From a virus, in the IMG/VR virus record IMGVR_UViG_3300002460_000085, positions 1 through 39,035 of that record: 39,035 nt of DNA; one strand, written 5' to 3'. Under the pieces are notes generated by a model, which had not been told where the DNA came from, did no database searches, and worked only from the letters and a program-made list of their open reading frames with translations. The translations under genes were made by a program, and so were the position numbers. Numbering within the stretch: position 1 is the stretch's first letter; the number at the start of each line of letters is the position of its first letter. This document shows, piece by piece, positions 14,206 to 23,034 of the stretch.

Positions 14206-14979
14206 ATGACAAAAATTCATCGTCGTATCGTCATTGAGATAGAATCCGATCGCGTCATCGAGAAAGATTCTTATGAACACGATGGTCCTATTTCTCTGTG
14301 CAAGGGCGGTGGCGGCGGATCAAGCACAACACAGGCAAGTATTCCAAAGGAATTGAGACCGCTCTATACGCAAACCGCCGAAGGAATCATGAATCTGCAA
14401 CCTCAGATCATGGGTCAGTTCGATCAATTCTTTGGCAATCAGACTCAACAAATTCCCGGTCTCACTCAAGGCCAGCAGGACATCGGCGCCTTTCAGCGTA
14501 TGCGAGCCTTCGATCCCAACATACTCAACACGTCCGAACAGGCCGCCCAACGTCAACTCTTGGATCTCATAAACGCTCCGGTCGGTTCAGCTCCTGGTAC
14601 GATTGCCGCTATGGCGGCGGCCCGCGATCCCGCGCTCAACGATTTGGCTATGGCAGGACTAGGCAATTCGGATGCCGTAGGAACGAGCCTCATCGGGGCT
14701 TACGCGCCCTTTCTCCTCCAAGAACAACAACTCCGTGCTCAGGCAATACCGCAACTCCAGAACTTGGGCGCTACCGAAGCCAACCGTCAATCTCAATTTT
14801 TGAATGAGTTTGGGATGACCGAAGAGAAGGGCAGGGCAATTGAGGAAGCCCGCGGTCAGGCCACACTTGCGGACTTGCTGCGCAGGCAGGGATTGGGCAG
14901 CGAATTTACAACTGGAATACTTTCCGGTATGCCCTCGATAACCGGTTCGACAACGACATCGAAGCAATCGGGGAAATAA
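14206..14979 (+). CDS. Ejection-type internal virion protein
   Basis: A 257-residue protein with a GGGGGSSTTQ linker near residue 38, then a long Gln/Ala-rich helical body (repeated QTQQ, QEQQLRAQA). It lies at the head of four genes whose size and composition match podovirus ejection proteins (the P22 gp7/gp20/gp16 class), which leave the virion and form a channel through the envelope. Class assignment rests on position and composition. Confidence 0.55.
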   Translation: MTKIHRRIVIEIESDRVIEKDSYEHDGPISLCKGGGGGSSTTQASIPKELRPLYTQTAEGIMNLQPQIMGQFDQFFGNQTQQIPGLTQGQQDIGAFQRMRAFDPNILNTSEQAAQRQLLDLINAPVGSAPGTIAAMAAARDPALNDLAMAGLGNSDAVGTSLIGAYAPFLLQEQQLRAQAIPQLQNLGATEANRQSQFLNEFGMTEEKGRAIEEARGQATLADLLRRQGLGSEFTTGILSGMPSITGSTTTSKQSGK

Positions 14980-15636
14980 ATGGACTTTGGCATAGGTGAA
15001 GCCGCCCTACTTGGCGCGGCCCTTGGTGGCGGGATTGGTGGTGCTACCGGCGGCGGCAAGGGCGCATTGATGGGGGCCGGAATGGGCGGGCTTACTGGTG
15101 GCCTTGGAGGCGCTGCTGGCGGTTTAGGTGCCGGAACGATTGGCAGTAGTCTTGGCATTGGCGCAGCAGGGAGCGGGAGTGCCGGATCAGTAATCGGGCC
15201 ACTCCTAGAGAACGGTGCATTTCTTTCCAGCGAAGCCGGATTAGGTGCTTTAACCGGTCCTTTGATGTCGAGCGGCGCTTTTTTATCAAGTAGTGCTCCA
15301 GGTGCGGTCGGCGGTGGGCTTACGGGCGCAGGACTGCTTAAAGGAATTGATACGGGCACAAAGGCGCTTGGAACCGCTACGACACTGAATTCACTTCTTG
15401 GCGGCGACGATAGACCGAAAGTGACTCCTCCTCCACCAAACGCCTTTGCGGCTTCTCCAGGCATGAATACGCAACGTGGCACGGCGAATCCTGCGATCTT
15501 TTTAGTATCTTCCGCTAAAACTCCATCGCCAGGCACGGTAGCGGGAACTACTCCGATGGCCCCGCCGGTGATGGGCGGTGGCCCAATGACACCGGAACAG
15601 ATTGCTTTGCTTCGAAAATATTTCGGTATTGGATAG
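14980..15636 (+). CDS. Glycine-zipper internal virion protein
   Basis: A 218-residue protein. Residues 5-75 are nearly all Gly, Ala and Leu with GxxxG spacing (ALGGGIGGATGGGKGA), a glycine zipper able to pack in membranes. A proline-rich linker follows and the end is TPEQIALLRKYFGIG. It starts one base after the previous stop. Most likely an ejection protein that enters the host membrane. Confidence 0.6.
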   Translation: MDFGIGEAALLGAALGGGIGGATGGGKGALMGAGMGGLTGGLGGAAGGLGAGTIGSSLGIGAAGSGSAGSVIGPLLENGAFLSSEAGLGALTGPLMSSGAFLSSSAPGAVGGGLTGAGLLKGIDTGTKALGTATTLNSLLGGDDRPKVTPPPPNAFAASPGMNTQRGTANPAIFLVSSAKTPSPGTVAGTTPMAPPVMGGGPMTPEQIALLRKYFGIG

Positions 15637-15652
15637 TGAGATAGGTATAGTT

Positions 15653-15835
15653 ATGGCAAAGCGCTATAGAAAATTCTGTGATCGCCGTTGGCATGTTCTT
15701 TCTCTTAGGATGCCAGAGATCGTTAAGATGAGACTATCTGATGAGCAAAAAGTTTCATGTCTTTGCGGCGGAGTAAAATATAAGGTCGCAAAGTTAAAAA
15801 AATTTCATGGAGCTGAGAAATGGCTTAAGGCATAA
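15653..15835 (+). CDS. Small basic Cys-containing protein
   Basis: A 60-residue basic protein starting at ATG 15653. It has FCDRRWH at the start and SCLCGG in the second half, a possible single metal site. It sits between two ejection-type genes. Function unknown. Confidence 0.5.
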   Translation: MAKRYRKFCDRRWHVLSLRMPEIVKMRLSDEQKVSCLCGGVKYKVAKLKKFHGAEKWLKA

Positions 15836-15837
15836 CG

Positions 15838-17469
15838 ATGGGTCTATTCGATTTTCTTTTTACTGATTCGAGCATGGGTGGTATGAACGGAATGAGTAGT
15901 TCTTTAATGCCGCAACCAAGCACGGCAGAGATTCTGTTCAAACTCGCTTCGCTCTTGGGTCCATTGGCGCCGTTCATCGGTGGCACACGGACACCGCTGG
16001 GGCGTACTCTTGGCGCCAGCTCTGCCCTTGCCGGTGGTGTCGGCAATGTGTTTTCCGATTTACTTGAAGCCCAGAGAAAAGACCCGATGGCCATGCAGCT
16101 TGCGTTGAACAAAAAGATCGCTCAAGCCGCGCAAGGTATTACGGTGCCAGTGCCGGGAACGCCGGAACAGAACGTACCGCTGAGACCTATTGCGGCCGAG
16201 GATTTTGGCGCGCAAGAGGAAGGCACTCAGCCGCCTACATTGACAATACCTGCGACACCGGGAACGACTAGGCGAGCCGAAAATCCCGCTGAACTACTTG
16301 CTAACGCTCGTAGCCCTGAAGAAGCCGCCTTGCTCATGCTTGGCAAACCGGAATGGCTTGTCAATGAGCCGAAATATGCCGTTTCCGGGAATCGCGTAAT
16401 ACAAACTAATGCTCCTGGCGGACCACGAATCACATCCACTCTACCTGAAACGCCATTGCAAACGGCTCAGCTTGAGGAAACAAAGGCTCAAACTAAAGAA
16501 CGATTAGCAAAGGTTGCTGAACAGGAGAGAAAGACTGCTCAACAGGCTGCGATGGCGACGTATCTGAGCAAACAGTTGCAGGTGGGAGTCGCCAACGGAT
16601 CGGTTCGAGAGGAATCGGCGGTTATGGCGCTGGCGGAAGTTGGTAAGGGGAAATATACTGCTGCAATGAAACTCATCTCGCCGGCTGTTCCGGTTCCACT
16701 ATGGGATGCCGCAATGTCGGGTAAGCCGCTTACTCAAGATCAAAAGAAATCTCTTAACAACCTAGACGATCCTGATCGTAACAAGGTCATTGATGTCTGG
16801 CAGTCTGCACGGCACGCCAATCAATCCGCAACGGTAACGGCAGAAGGCAATAGGATAGCGGCGGAACGCAACAAGCTTACGGTTCTCCCCGGAGTCTTTG
16901 CCAATAAAACGACCGGCGAAGTGATGCAGATCACCAAAGGGGACCATGAGGCGAACCCAAAGAATTACAAACGCATCTCGGCTCAAGAGGCGATGACCGT
17001 TGATTTACTCAGGACTTCATTCCCCATGATGGATCGCATGACGGAACTAGTTCCGAAGGTCTTGGCCAAATATCCAAGCCAGCAACTTGGAACATTGATG
17101 AAAAATTATGCGGTAGGGAAGTATGGGTCCGATCCAGACTTGCAGGAACTTTCATCTTTGGGTGCCTCACTGTCGATCGAGCAGGCCCGCGCGTTGTCAG
17201 GTTCGAGTCGGGTTTTAGGGTCGATCTTTGCTGAAGTCAAAGGCCAGATTGTCCCGGGAATAAGGGTTACTGCCGACACCGCCATTCGCCAGCTCAAGGT
17301 TGGCCGTAGGGAAATGGAAAACCGAGTCAATTCGATTACTGGCGGAGAAATTAAACCGTTCGAATCTTTGGGTGCGCCGCCCAGGACTCCCGGTGCGCCT
17401 CAACAGTCCCCATCTGTTCAACAATGGCGTCGTAACCCGCAAACTGGCCAACCCGAACCAGTACCATGA
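15838..17469 (+). CDS. Large internal virion / ejection protein
   Basis: A 543-residue, mainly helical, Ala/Gln/Lys-rich protein. The N-terminus is hydrophobic and glycine-rich (a PLAPFIGGTRTPLGRTLG stretch), the middle has long helices, and the C-terminal 30 residues are Pro/Gln-rich and disordered. It overlaps the next gene by four bases. Position and composition fit a P22 gp20-like ejection protein. Confidence 0.55.
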   Translation: MGLFDFLFTDSSMGGMNGMSSSLMPQPSTAEILFKLASLLGPLAPFIGGTRTPLGRTLGASSALAGGVGNVFSDLLEAQRKDPMAMQLALNKKIAQAAQGITVPVPGTPEQNVPLRPIAAEDFGAQEEGTQPPTLTIPATPGTTRRAENPAELLANARSPEEAALLMLGKPEWLVNEPKYAVSGNRVIQTNAPGGPRITSTLPETPLQTAQLEETKAQTKERLAKVAEQERKTAQQAAMATYLSKQLQVGVANGSVREESAVMALAEVGKGKYTAAMKLISPAVPVPLWDAAMSGKPLTQDQKKSLNNLDDPDRNKVIDVWQSARHANQSATVTAEGNRIAAERNKLTVLPGVFANKTTGEVMQITKGDHEANPKNYKRISAQEAMTVDLLRTSFPMMDRMTELVPKVLAKYPSQQLGTLMKNYAVGKYGSDPDLQELSSLGASLSIEQARALSGSSRVLGSIFAEVKGQIVPGIRVTADTAIRQLKVGRREMENRVNSITGGEIKPFESLGAPPRTPGAPQQSPSVQQWRRNPQTGQPEPVP

Positions 17470-19823
17470 AACAAATCGCCCTGGATGGCGTTATACATGA
17501 ATTTCCCGATGATTTTTCCGATCGGGAGATCCAGGCGGCGTTAGCGCAAGTTCCGCCTCAGCAATCTAGCGCATCCCCAGGATTCCTCGCTCAAATTGGC
17601 GATAGTTTAGCTAAAGCTATCGGTACGACAACTACGGAATTCACAAGCGGCATGTCCGATGTTTTCGATCCTTACGGTCCCGATAAACCCGGCAATCTCA
17701 TACCTCCCAGTAAAGGCGGGCCGATTTTACCACCGCAAGTGACGGGGCTTATGCGCGCGGCTTTTTCTCCTATTACTGGATTTGTTTATAACCCCATTAA
17801 GGAAAGCGGAATAGCCGGCGAGATAATGGTGCCCTTCTTACCGCCTTTCTTGCGAGGCGGAAAAACAGAGGAAGCCGTAAGACAAGTGGCGAATGAAATT
17901 GCCGCATTGGGTGGAGCTATGGTTGTGCCTGATCCCATTTCCGCATTGCGCGGTATGGGCAGTAAGGCCATCTCGAAGCTCGCGCGAAAAGAGGGAACAC
18001 GAGGGCTTATTGCCTCAGAACAAGCCGCAAGGGAAGCTGCTGTTCAGGACATAGCATCGAAACTTGATACGACTCAGGGGGCGGCTCAGAATGTAGCCGG
18101 GCAGGCGAATACTGCCTTGCAAAAATTAGAATCGAGTCAAGCCGACGTGTTAAGGGCTAAGGAATTACTAAGGCAACAACGGAGATCGCCTATTCCCTCA
18201 CCGCCTCCTATCGTTGAGCCGCAGACGGCGATAGCAACCGCAAAGCTGGAACATTTTCCTCTCAGAGTCGCGCCGACGGAGAGCAGTTTGGTTGAGGCCG
18301 GCCAACGTTTTATTGGGACTCAGGCAACGTCAGAAATTGCCGGTACACCTGGATTGTTCCGTACTGCTGCCAAGGGCGTCAAAAGCGCGCTATCGGAACG
18401 CTTAACTAAGATCATGCCTCCTGGCTTAATGACTACAACTGTAGACCCGATTATGGAAGCGGCGCAGAAACTCATGCCTGGACGAACCGTATCGGGACTT
18501 CAAACCCGACCGCAAAACATCGCTTCCGAGATCGACGACATTATCAGTTCTAAAATGGGCCAATTGGATAAGGGCGAAGCGATCGCTCTGGCTACGAATA
18601 AGGCCTTACTAGACATTCCATTCGATCAGAGACGAACCGCGTCGATTAACGATCTGCTCGATACTACCAAAGCCGCTGTTACCGGAAGGGTCTTTATTGA
18701 GAAGGGTCTTGGAGCGCCGGAAGGAGCCGGATTGCCGGCATTAGCGAATATTCACGGCGATCGAGTGTTACTCCGATCAATGAAGCGGGCTGCTGAAAAA
18801 GCAGGTGCATCCTTAATCAGAAATCAATTGCAAGTTTTGGAGGATGGTTACACTAAGGCTATCAATCAAAGCCTCGGCGAAGAAGGAGCAAAACAACTAG
18901 CCGGGTGGGATAAGGATTACGGATATGCGGTGCGAAATCTTTTTGGTTTCGATTCGCTGCCTTATAAACTGTCTGGCAAGAAAGCTGAAGACTTTGCTGC
19001 GTCATTGTTCAAGACAAGCGGCGAAGGTCAGATTGAACGAGTCCAAAAGACAATGGAACTTCTTGGCCCGCAACAAAAGTCACAGATGGGCGAGACGTTT
19101 CTTCAGGTGGTTAGCAAGAAATCTCAAACGCCGGAAATGCCATTTGATCCAATTGCTTGGGGAAAAGAATACCTCTCGTATAAAAATGGCGTCAAACGGC
19201 AAGTGCTTAGCCCACAGCATAAAGCCGATCTCGATGAAATCGCGCGGACATTTGTTCAGACCCCCTTGAGAGAACAGCAAGCTGCCATTGCGAGAGAAGC
19301 GCAGATTGCGGCACGAATTGAACGAATCAAGCAATCGAGCCAGGCAGTTCAAGATATTACGACTTTAGCTCAGAGGGCAAAATCTCAGAGTGCGAATTTA
19401 GAACAACAGCTTTCCGAATTGCAATCTTATGGTGGTGAGTTAGGACAGGAGATATCCCAACTAGGAAAACCTTCTATTGTTGAAAAGCAAGCCCTGGAGC
19501 ACTTGAAGGGTCTTGAAAAACCCGGAGCTTTCCGAAAGTTTCTGAGCTCGACTGGAACTTATGGACAGCATCGATTGATGTGGGGCATGGGTGCTCTTGG
19601 TGTTGGCTATGGTTCTGGACACACGATTGAAGCCGGAGTTATGATTTTAGGGGCAGAAGGTTTATCCGCCCTTCTTGCCAATGATCGCGGTGCCAGACTC
19701 GTAAGATTGCTTTCTAAGGAAAGACCTGGAACTGAAAACGCGATGCGCCTTGGTGCTGCCGCCACTCAATTATTGAGACAATTACCCGGCGGGACTACTC
19801 CCGCCGATCAACAGACGCCTTGA
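17466..19823 (+). CDS. Largest ejection protein
   Basis: A 785-residue protein opening with VIHEFPDDFSDREIQAAL, a short N-terminal motif I recall at the start of many podovirus DNA-transfer proteins. Long helical, Gln-rich stretches follow. Near the C-terminus (about 700-740) is a glycine-rich hydrophobic segment (a MWGMGALGVGYGSGH stretch) that could enter a membrane. It closes the ejection block. No lytic transglycosylase motif is apparent. Confidence 0.6.
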   Translation: MKQIALDGVIHEFPDDFSDREIQAALAQVPPQQSSASPGFLAQIGDSLAKAIGTTTTEFTSGMSDVFDPYGPDKPGNLIPPSKGGPILPPQVTGLMRAAFSPITGFVYNPIKESGIAGEIMVPFLPPFLRGGKTEEAVRQVANEIAALGGAMVVPDPISALRGMGSKAISKLARKEGTRGLIASEQAAREAAVQDIASKLDTTQGAAQNVAGQANTALQKLESSQADVLRAKELLRQQRRSPIPSPPPIVEPQTAIATAKLEHFPLRVAPTESSLVEAGQRFIGTQATSEIAGTPGLFRTAAKGVKSALSERLTKIMPPGLMTTTVDPIMEAAQKLMPGRTVSGLQTRPQNIASEIDDIISSKMGQLDKGEAIALATNKALLDIPFDQRRTASINDLLDTTKAAVTGRVFIEKGLGAPEGAGLPALANIHGDRVLLRSMKRAAEKAGASLIRNQLQVLEDGYTKAINQSLGEEGAKQLAGWDKDYGYAVRNLFGFDSLPYKLSGKKAEDFAASLFKTSGEGQIERVQKTMELLGPQQKSQMGETFLQVVSKKSQTPEMPFDPIAWGKEYLSYKNGVKRQVLSPQHKADLDEIARTFVQTPLREQQAAIAREAQIAARIERIKQSSQAVQDITTLAQRAKSQSANLEQQLSELQSYGGELGQEISQLGKPSIVEKQALEHLKGLEKPGAFRKFLSSTGTYGQHRLMWGMGALGVGYGSGHTIEAGVMILGAEGLSALLANDRGARLVRLLSKERPGTENAMRLGAAATQLLRQLPGGTTPADQQTP
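19787..19806 (+). other. Strong hairpin at the end of the ejection block
   Basis: CGGCGGGA (19787-19794) and TCCCGCCG (19799-19806) form an 8-bp stem with a CTAC loop inside the last codons of the ejection gene. No T tract follows. It may protect the 3' end or aid factor-dependent termination. Confidence 0.4.
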
Positions 19824-19876
19824 AACAGTCCAGATAGCGCTTGATTCTTTTGGTCTAATCGTATACATTCGTTTAC

Positions 19877-20092
19877 GTGAAGCCAAAGCAGAAGGTAAAA
19901 CAGTCTTTATCGACGGCACCGGGCGAAGAGACCTCGATAAATGCTACTTGTTGTTCACATGAACACTGGGAAGTCTTTGCAGACGATACAATAGGATTTG
20001 GGCATTGTCACGATTGCAATCGTAGTATTCCATTGTGCGAGTTGTTCAATGCTTTAAAGACGCGGATGCAAGGTGGAATCAAATTATCCTGA
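19877..20092 (+). CDS. Small Cys/His-rich protein, GTG start
   Basis: A 71-residue protein with CCSHEHWE, then GFGHCHDCNRS and PLCELF. The spacing suits a zinc site. It is the first gene of the small-gene region and follows a gap with a CGTATAC word. The GTG start has no clear ribosome binding site. Confidence 0.5.
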   Translation: MKPKQKVKQSLSTAPGEETSINATCCSHEHWEVFADDTIGFGHCHDCNRSIPLCELFNALKTRMQGGIKLS

Positions 20093-20172
20093 AAATGCTG
20101 CCCCTCTGTGTTTTGGGATGAAAGTTTGAAAGTTTGGTTCCCGTGAAGCTAAAGAAGGGGGTTTAGATTCAA

Positions 20173-20394
20173 ATGATACGAATATCCAAAAAGTATAATC
20201 AGCCCTTTTTTGTTGAGGAAACACCAGATGATCAAGTTGTGGGGAAAGATGATTTTAATCTGGGTTACAAGCGTCAAATATCATCGGTATTCAACCTAAA
20301 AGAGATGATCTATATTTTGAAACGCCATTATGGCGATCAATTGCCGGAAAGTGGTCGTGCGGGGATTGACAATCAGCCTATAGGGAGTGATTGA
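20173..20394 (+). CDS. Small hypothetical protein
   Basis: A 73-residue protein preceded by GGGGG eleven bases upstream. The stop overlaps the next start by one base. No motif recognised. Confidence 0.5.
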   Translation: MIRISKKYNQPFFVEETPDDQVVGKDDFNLGYKRQISSVFNLKEMIYILKRHYGDQLPESGRAGIDNQPIGSD

Positions 20395-20570
20395 TGTTCG
20401 GTTATGACGAAAATTCATGGGCACCTTTTTTAATAGTCATAGGAGTCGCGTTAGTTCTGATGATTGCCGATGAAATTTTAGCGATGGTTATTCACAATAT
20501 GCAGATTGATCAAGAGAATCAAAAAGTAATGCGGGAAAACTTAGGTATGGGTCCAAGGTTGAAATTGTAA
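20394..20570 (+). CDS. Single-pass membrane peptide
   Basis: A 58-residue protein whose ATG overlaps the previous stop. One hydrophobic segment (PFLIVIGVALVLMIA, residues 11-25) is followed by a charged helix. It could be holin-like or an envelope modifier. There is no lysis gene nearby to support either. Confidence 0.55.
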   Translation: MFGYDENSWAPFLIVIGVALVLMIADEILAMVIHNMQIDQENQKVMRENLGMGPRLKL

Positions 20571-20601
20571 ATCTCGATTTCCCCCCTGGATAAAATAAAT
20601 C

Positions 20602-20757
20602 GTGAAGCCGAAAGAAGTTCTTAGCCTGAGACTCGACCCCATCACGAAACGACGCTTGAAGCTCATGGCGAAGTCCCAAAATAAGACGCTTTCTGATCTT
20701 TGCCAGAGCCTATTGAAAATCGTCGCTGAAGCGGAAAAGCCGGAGTCGGAAAAATAA
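20602..20757 (+). CDS. Ribbon-helix-helix (CopG/Arc-like) protein
   Basis: A 51-residue gene with GTG start. The strand EVLSLRLDP (residues 5-13), helix TKRRLKLMAKSQN and helix TLSDLCQSLLKIVAEAE match a ribbon-helix-helix fold. Probably a DNA-binding regulator for the small-gene region. Confidence 0.7.
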   Translation: MKPKEVLSLRLDPITKRRLKLMAKSQNKTLSDLCQSLLKIVAEAEKPESEK

Positions 20758-20766
20758 GGGCACATT

Positions 20767-20970
20767 GTGGCTAAATTTAAGATTTTTATAAGGCCACTTC
20801 CTTCTTATAACCCAGACGTTGAAATCATAGAAGCTGATAGTATTGTTTTCCCTAATGGTGCAATAGCTTTTTATGGTCCACAGACTTCATTAGGGGAAAC
20901 CGGTCTTATTAAGGCTTTCGCTGCCGGTTACTGGAAAACGGTAACGAGAATCTCGGAGTCGGAAAAATAG
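20767..20970 (+). CDS. Small hypothetical protein
   Basis: A 67-residue protein, GTG start, mainly beta-like. Its last 16 coding bases (20954-20969) repeat the end of the RHH gene just upstream (20741-20756), so both proteins end in ESEK. Confidence 0.5.
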   Translation: MAKFKIFIRPLPSYNPDVEIIEADSIVFPNGAIAFYGPQTSLGETGLIKAFAAGYWKTVTRISESEK

Positions 20971-20980
20971 GGCCGAGCCA

Positions 20981-21262
20981 ATGAAAGACGAAAAATGGGC
21001 AACCGACATTCCGACGATTGATTTCACGCCCACAGAGGTTGTCTCACTGAGCTATGATCTCAAATTTGATCTACTCGAACGTCTCATCGGTCTTGCGCAC
21101 AAACCGCACAACAGTTGTGAAGACGCTTGGTATAGCTGTCCCAAGTCGCCCGAAGGCTGTAACAATGATGCCTTTGAAGACGGCCTTTGTAACTGTGGTG
21201 CCGATGATCACAACAATCTCGTGGATCAGATCGCGGAAGAACTGAGGAAGTTGTTGGAATGA
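20981..21262 (+). CDS. Small Cys-rich acidic protein
   Basis: A 93-residue acidic protein with six cysteines in the second half (CEDAWYSC, EGCNND, LCNCG), then an acidic helix. Metal binding is possible. The stop overlaps the next ATG in ATGA style. Confidence 0.55.
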   Translation: MKDEKWATDIPTIDFTPTEVVSLSYDLKFDLLERLIGLAHKPHNSCEDAWYSCPKSPEGCNNDAFEDGLCNCGADDHNNLVDQIAEELRKLLE

Positions 21263-21420
21263 AGAAGTTAGAAATCAAGATATGGAATGCTGCGTTGGAA
21301 AAAGCAGCAAAAATGATCCAGGCTCATCGCGTAATAGAAGGAGAGCGGGAAGAGATTCGAGAAACAGTGGATGAGGTAAAGGCGCAGTTTATACAGGTCA
21401 TTCTAGCACTGAGGAAATGA
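21259..21420 (+). CDS. Small helical protein
   Basis: A 53-residue, fully helical and highly charged protein. The ATG overlaps the previous stop. It probably forms a coiled coil. Function unknown. Confidence 0.5.
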   Translation: MKKLEIKIWNAALEKAAKMIQAHRVIEGEREEIRETVDEVKAQFIQVILALRK

Positions 21421-21444
21421 CTAAAGCGCAGTGAAGGAGAAAAC

Positions 21445-21693
21445 ATGGACAATCGCCCTTATGGATTTGTACAAGATGCTTCTGTTAGGCTGCACGGCAG
21501 AATGGTTGATTCTCACCATTTCAAACTGGATTGCGGATTCGAGATTCCGCTAGGGCAAATGGAGTGGTTGTCAAAAATGTTTGGTCGGACATCTCCGCTC
21601 AGACTAAATGATGAGGTGTCGTTTACGATCAAATATTTAGATGTTACCAGTCACGTTCATCGTTATAAATGCGAATGTGGGCAGGCACAATAA
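21445..21693 (+). CDS. Small hypothetical protein
   Basis: An 82-residue protein with a strong GAAGGAGA site. It is beta-like, with a C-terminal YKCECGQ pair of cysteines and an earlier DCGFE. No family recognised. Confidence 0.55.
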   Translation: MDNRPYGFVQDASVRLHGRMVDSHHFKLDCGFEIPLGQMEWLSKMFGRTSPLRLNDEVSFTIKYLDVTSHVHRYKCECGQAQ

Positions 21694-21719
21694 TTAGGCG
21701 TTGAAACCAAGGAGGACTT

Positions 21720-22004
21720 ATGGACGTTAATTTCAAGTTTAAAATCAGTCAGATCGTAACGACGAAGGAATCGTATTTCGTTCATCAGGCGATAGAGGCA
21801 AGGCGCGATCCGAAGGACGCTTGGATGAAAAAAGAGTCTATACCACTAACATTGCAGGTAAGGTCTCGACTCATGGAGGAGTGTATGGGCGGGATTCAAC
21901 TACATTATTTATGTTCCTATTACATGCCCAATGGATACAGGGTTGATAGATTCAGCGAAGACCTGCTCATGCCACATCCCGACGCGGTGAGCAAGTCAGT
22001 TTGA
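21720..22004 (+). CDS. Small hypothetical protein
   Basis: A 94-residue protein preceded by AAGGAGG. It has the aspect of a small beta-barrel (FKISQIVTTKESYF, then LHYLCSYYMPNGYRVDRF), reminiscent of small SH3-like phage proteins. Role unknown. Confidence 0.55.
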   Translation: MDVNFKFKISQIVTTKESYFVHQAIEARRDPKDAWMKKESIPLTLQVRSRLMEECMGGIQLHYLCSYYMPNGYRVDRFSEDLLMPHPDAVSKSV

Positions 22005-22038
22005 CATCTTCCGTCAGTTAGGACGATAATCGATTCAA

Positions 22039-22395
22039 ATGAGCAAGCGTGACCAACGGGACTACGAACAAACCAAAGCGATGCTCGCTGTCAGCGAACC
22101 CAACATCGTCCGCATCAATGAGATCGTGAACAACGGTCTCCAGTTTCACCATGATCTATGGTCGGAGAACGAAGAGGTTCGAGCGGCGTTCCGCGCCTAC
22201 ATGGAAGAGCATCCCGCCGAGTTCAAAGCTAGGTTCGGCAGTTCCATGTTCTTCTTAAGAATCCTTGCCTCGCATCAATCCAAAGAACCGCCTCCACCGT
22301 CTCCGAGACCGGTATTCAGCGTTGAGGATTTGGAGAAGATGGGGCTGACTGACGAGCAGATTGAAAAGTTGGCCGGGGTGAACGATGAAGGGTAA
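22039..22395 (+). CDS. Hypothetical helical protein
   Basis: A 118-residue helical protein with a proline-rich linker (EPPPPSPRPV) before a short C-terminal helix pair (VEDLEKMGLTDEQIEKLAG). The two-part layout could suit a small terminase subunit or an adaptor, but no DNA-binding motif is clear. It overlaps the next gene by 11 bases. Confidence 0.5.
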   Translation: MSKRDQRDYEQTKAMLAVSEPNIVRINEIVNNGLQFHHDLWSENEEVRAAFRAYMEEHPAEFKARFGSSMFFLRILASHQSKEPPPPSPRPVFSVEDLEKMGLTDEQIEKLAGVNDEG

Positions 22396-22576
22396 GATTC
22401 CGTTTACCATAATCGCGAAATATCCGGGCGGAAGATATTTTTATCACTATGATTTCAAGGCAGACGGTACATGTATAAGTTGCAGAGCGCCTTGGGAAAT
22501 TGATCCTGCTGGTTTTATCTTTACTAAGTGCTCACATTGTGTGATTCTGACCGACGAGAAGGTGCGTTGGAATTGA
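22385..22576 (+). CDS. Zinc-ribbon protein
   Basis: A 63-residue protein with CISC and, 18 residues later, CSHC, a canonical two-knuckle zinc ribbon between aromatic strands. Its start lies in a 14-base sequence (22378-22391) repeated at 22741-22754. Confidence 0.6.
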   Translation: MKGKIPFTIIAKYPGGRYFYHYDFKADGTCISCRAPWEIDPAGFIFTKCSHCVILTDEKVRWN

Positions 22577-22761
22577 TGAAGGAACGTAGTGGGGTTTTTG
22601 ATGTAGGTGAGTATGTGGTTGGCTTTGATCTTTCTGATGGTGAAGATTATTCTTGTTTTGTTGTGATGAACAAAAACGGTAGAGTCGTTGAGTCGATTAT
22701 TTTCCCTGATGAAGAAGAGCGCTTCCGCAAGACGCGAGTCGTGAACGATGAAGGAACGTAG
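22576..22761 (+). CDS. Small hypothetical protein
   Basis: A 61-residue protein whose ATG overlaps the previous stop by one base. YVVGFDLSDGEDYSCFVVM resembles the first strand of an RNase-H-like fold (a D after hydrophobic residues), but the protein is far too short for that enzyme class. It could be a remnant. Confidence 0.5.
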   Translation: MKERSGVFDVGEYVVGFDLSDGEDYSCFVVMNKNGRVVESIIFPDEEERFRKTRVVNDEGT

Positions 22762-22912
22762 CCCAGTCAGCAAAAAGATTTCCATGTTGCGGCATGAAGG
22801 GAAAAGTCAGGACCAAGCGGTCGCCGAATCTCTATCAATGGAGAGGGCGGGAAGATTGACAAAAGAAGGGCGTTATATTCGAGTCAAAAGAAAGGTGAGG
22901 TCGAAGCGATGA
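22748..22912 (+). CDS. Small basic phage protein
   Basis: A 54-residue gene. MLRHEGKSQDQAVAESLS followed by GRLTKEGRYIRV matches a type of small basic protein frequent beside phage head genes. It overlaps its neighbours on both sides. Nucleic-acid or virion association is inferred from charge. Confidence 0.55.
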   Translation: MKERSPVSKKISMLRHEGKSQDQAVAESLSMERAGRLTKEGRYIRVKRKVRSKR

Positions 22913-23034
22913 AACATAAGGGTGATAGTCACATGATGGACATGGCGAAACACGAAAAGGGCGAATCGATGTCGATGATGAGAAAAGAGGACTACAAGGT
23001 CAAGCCGAAGCGCAAAATGAAATCGAAGCGGTGA
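22909..23034 (+). CDS. Very small Met/Lys-rich protein
   Basis: A 41-residue protein with nine Met and thirteen Lys/Arg. Both ends overlap neighbouring genes (ATGA and GTGA), which supports translation. It may be related in character to the basic protein just upstream. Confidence 0.5.
   Translation: MKHKGDSHMMDMAKHEKGESMSMMRKEDYKVKPKRKMKSKR

Noticed and set aside
14856-15536. Long minus-strand open frame rich in Pro and Ala
   Set aside because: It is the mirror of the glycine-rich ejection gene; GC-rich repeats leave the opposite strand open.
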